From Chara braunii (taxonomy: Eukaryota > Streptophyta > Charophyceae > Charales > Characeae): a DNA stretch of 26,575 bases. The notes beneath the pieces were generated by a model. That model made no database searches. It had not been told where the DNA came from and was given only the letters and a program-made list of their open reading frames with translations. The position numbers were made by a program, and so were the translations under genes. Each line of letters opens with the position of its first letter. The first letter of the stretch is position 1. Positions 26,319 to 26,575 of this stretch are shown in pieces. Location: assembly GCA_003427395.1 (NCBI GenBank), contig BFEA01000112.1, forward strand, positions 282,476 to 309,050, read 5' to 3'.

Positions 26319-26575
26319 CAGGAGTGAGTAAACCCTCCTTCCCTGGTAGTAACTTAGTAACTTAGTAACTTAGTAAGTTAGTAACTGAGTAACTTAGTAA
26401 GTTAGTAACTGAGTAACTTAGTAAGTTAGTAAGTTAGTAACTTACCAACTTACTAGGTTACTACCCTCTTCATCAAGGCAGGGCCTTTCCTAGCAGGAGT
26501 GAGTAAACCCTCCTTCCCTGGTAGTAACTTAGTAACTTAGTAACTGAGTAACTTAGTAAGTTAGTAACTGAGTAA
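26319..26575. repeat. TTAGTAAC satellite within a 175-bp higher-order unit
   Basis: Eight-base units TTAGTAAC, TTAGTAAG and TGAGTAAC fill 26347-26455 and resume at 26522. Each block is preceded by GGAGTGAGTAAACCCTCCTT (26321 and 26496), giving a period of 175 bp. The array runs off the right edge. Confidence 0.9.

Overview
This window looks like repeat-rich intergenic DNA from a eukaryotic nuclear genome. It has Viridiplantae-type Ty3/gypsy pol sequence, LINE remnants with poly(A) tails and the zinc-binding domain that follows reverse transcriptase, 1.2 kb solo LTRs, consensus splice motifs, many microsatellites and assembly gaps (a 40-base N run and three single-base regions of ambiguity). 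The polyprotein resembles those I remember from charophyte algae such as Chara, but I could not check this. I see no complete host gene and no bacterial-style operon. The only host-exon candidate is a weak one at 25145-25271.

Layout: 1-614 is the partial copy A of a large LTR family, ending in a long GA tract at the window edge. 615-1550 is an unnamed repeat ('repeat S') whose inverted copy lies at 9632-10638. 2190-2620 holds two minisatellites. 2909-6183 is a stack of two 5'-truncated LINEs that share a threefold-repeated target site. 6202-6352 may be a small copia-like LTR with a tRNA-iMet primer site. 6474-6584 is a hairpin element, followed by a 158-bp tandem duplication and a short reversed LINE 3' end. 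7888-9257 is a non-coding repeat ('repeat Q') whose inverted copy lies at 23029-26190 and is interrupted by about 1.8 kb. 10639-11791 is solo LTR B inside repeat S.

From 12604 to 20820 the minus strand carries a nested structure. One L1-like LINE seems to run from 19905 down to 12604. It is split by solo LTR C (18310-19519) and by a 5'-half Ty3/gypsy element with its 5' LTR (LTR D, about 16833-18000) and a broken pol gene (16785-13505). A further LINE 3' end (20820-19937) sits upstream. 21065-23028 is a tandem plus inverted repeat ('repeat R') hit by two short SINE-like retroposons, one with a perfect 18-bp target duplication. The right end is a TTAGTAAC-type satellite.

The strongest results come from comparing copies within the window. 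LTRs B and C have perfect 5-bp target duplications (CCGCC, CTGAT), and B also has a paralogous empty site. Two LINEs inserted into the same target. Three diverged LTRs keep an exon-like cassette (TACTAAC, AG, short exon, GT) on the strand opposite to gypsy pol. Everything coding is mobile-element wreckage; nothing here suggests a working host pathway.
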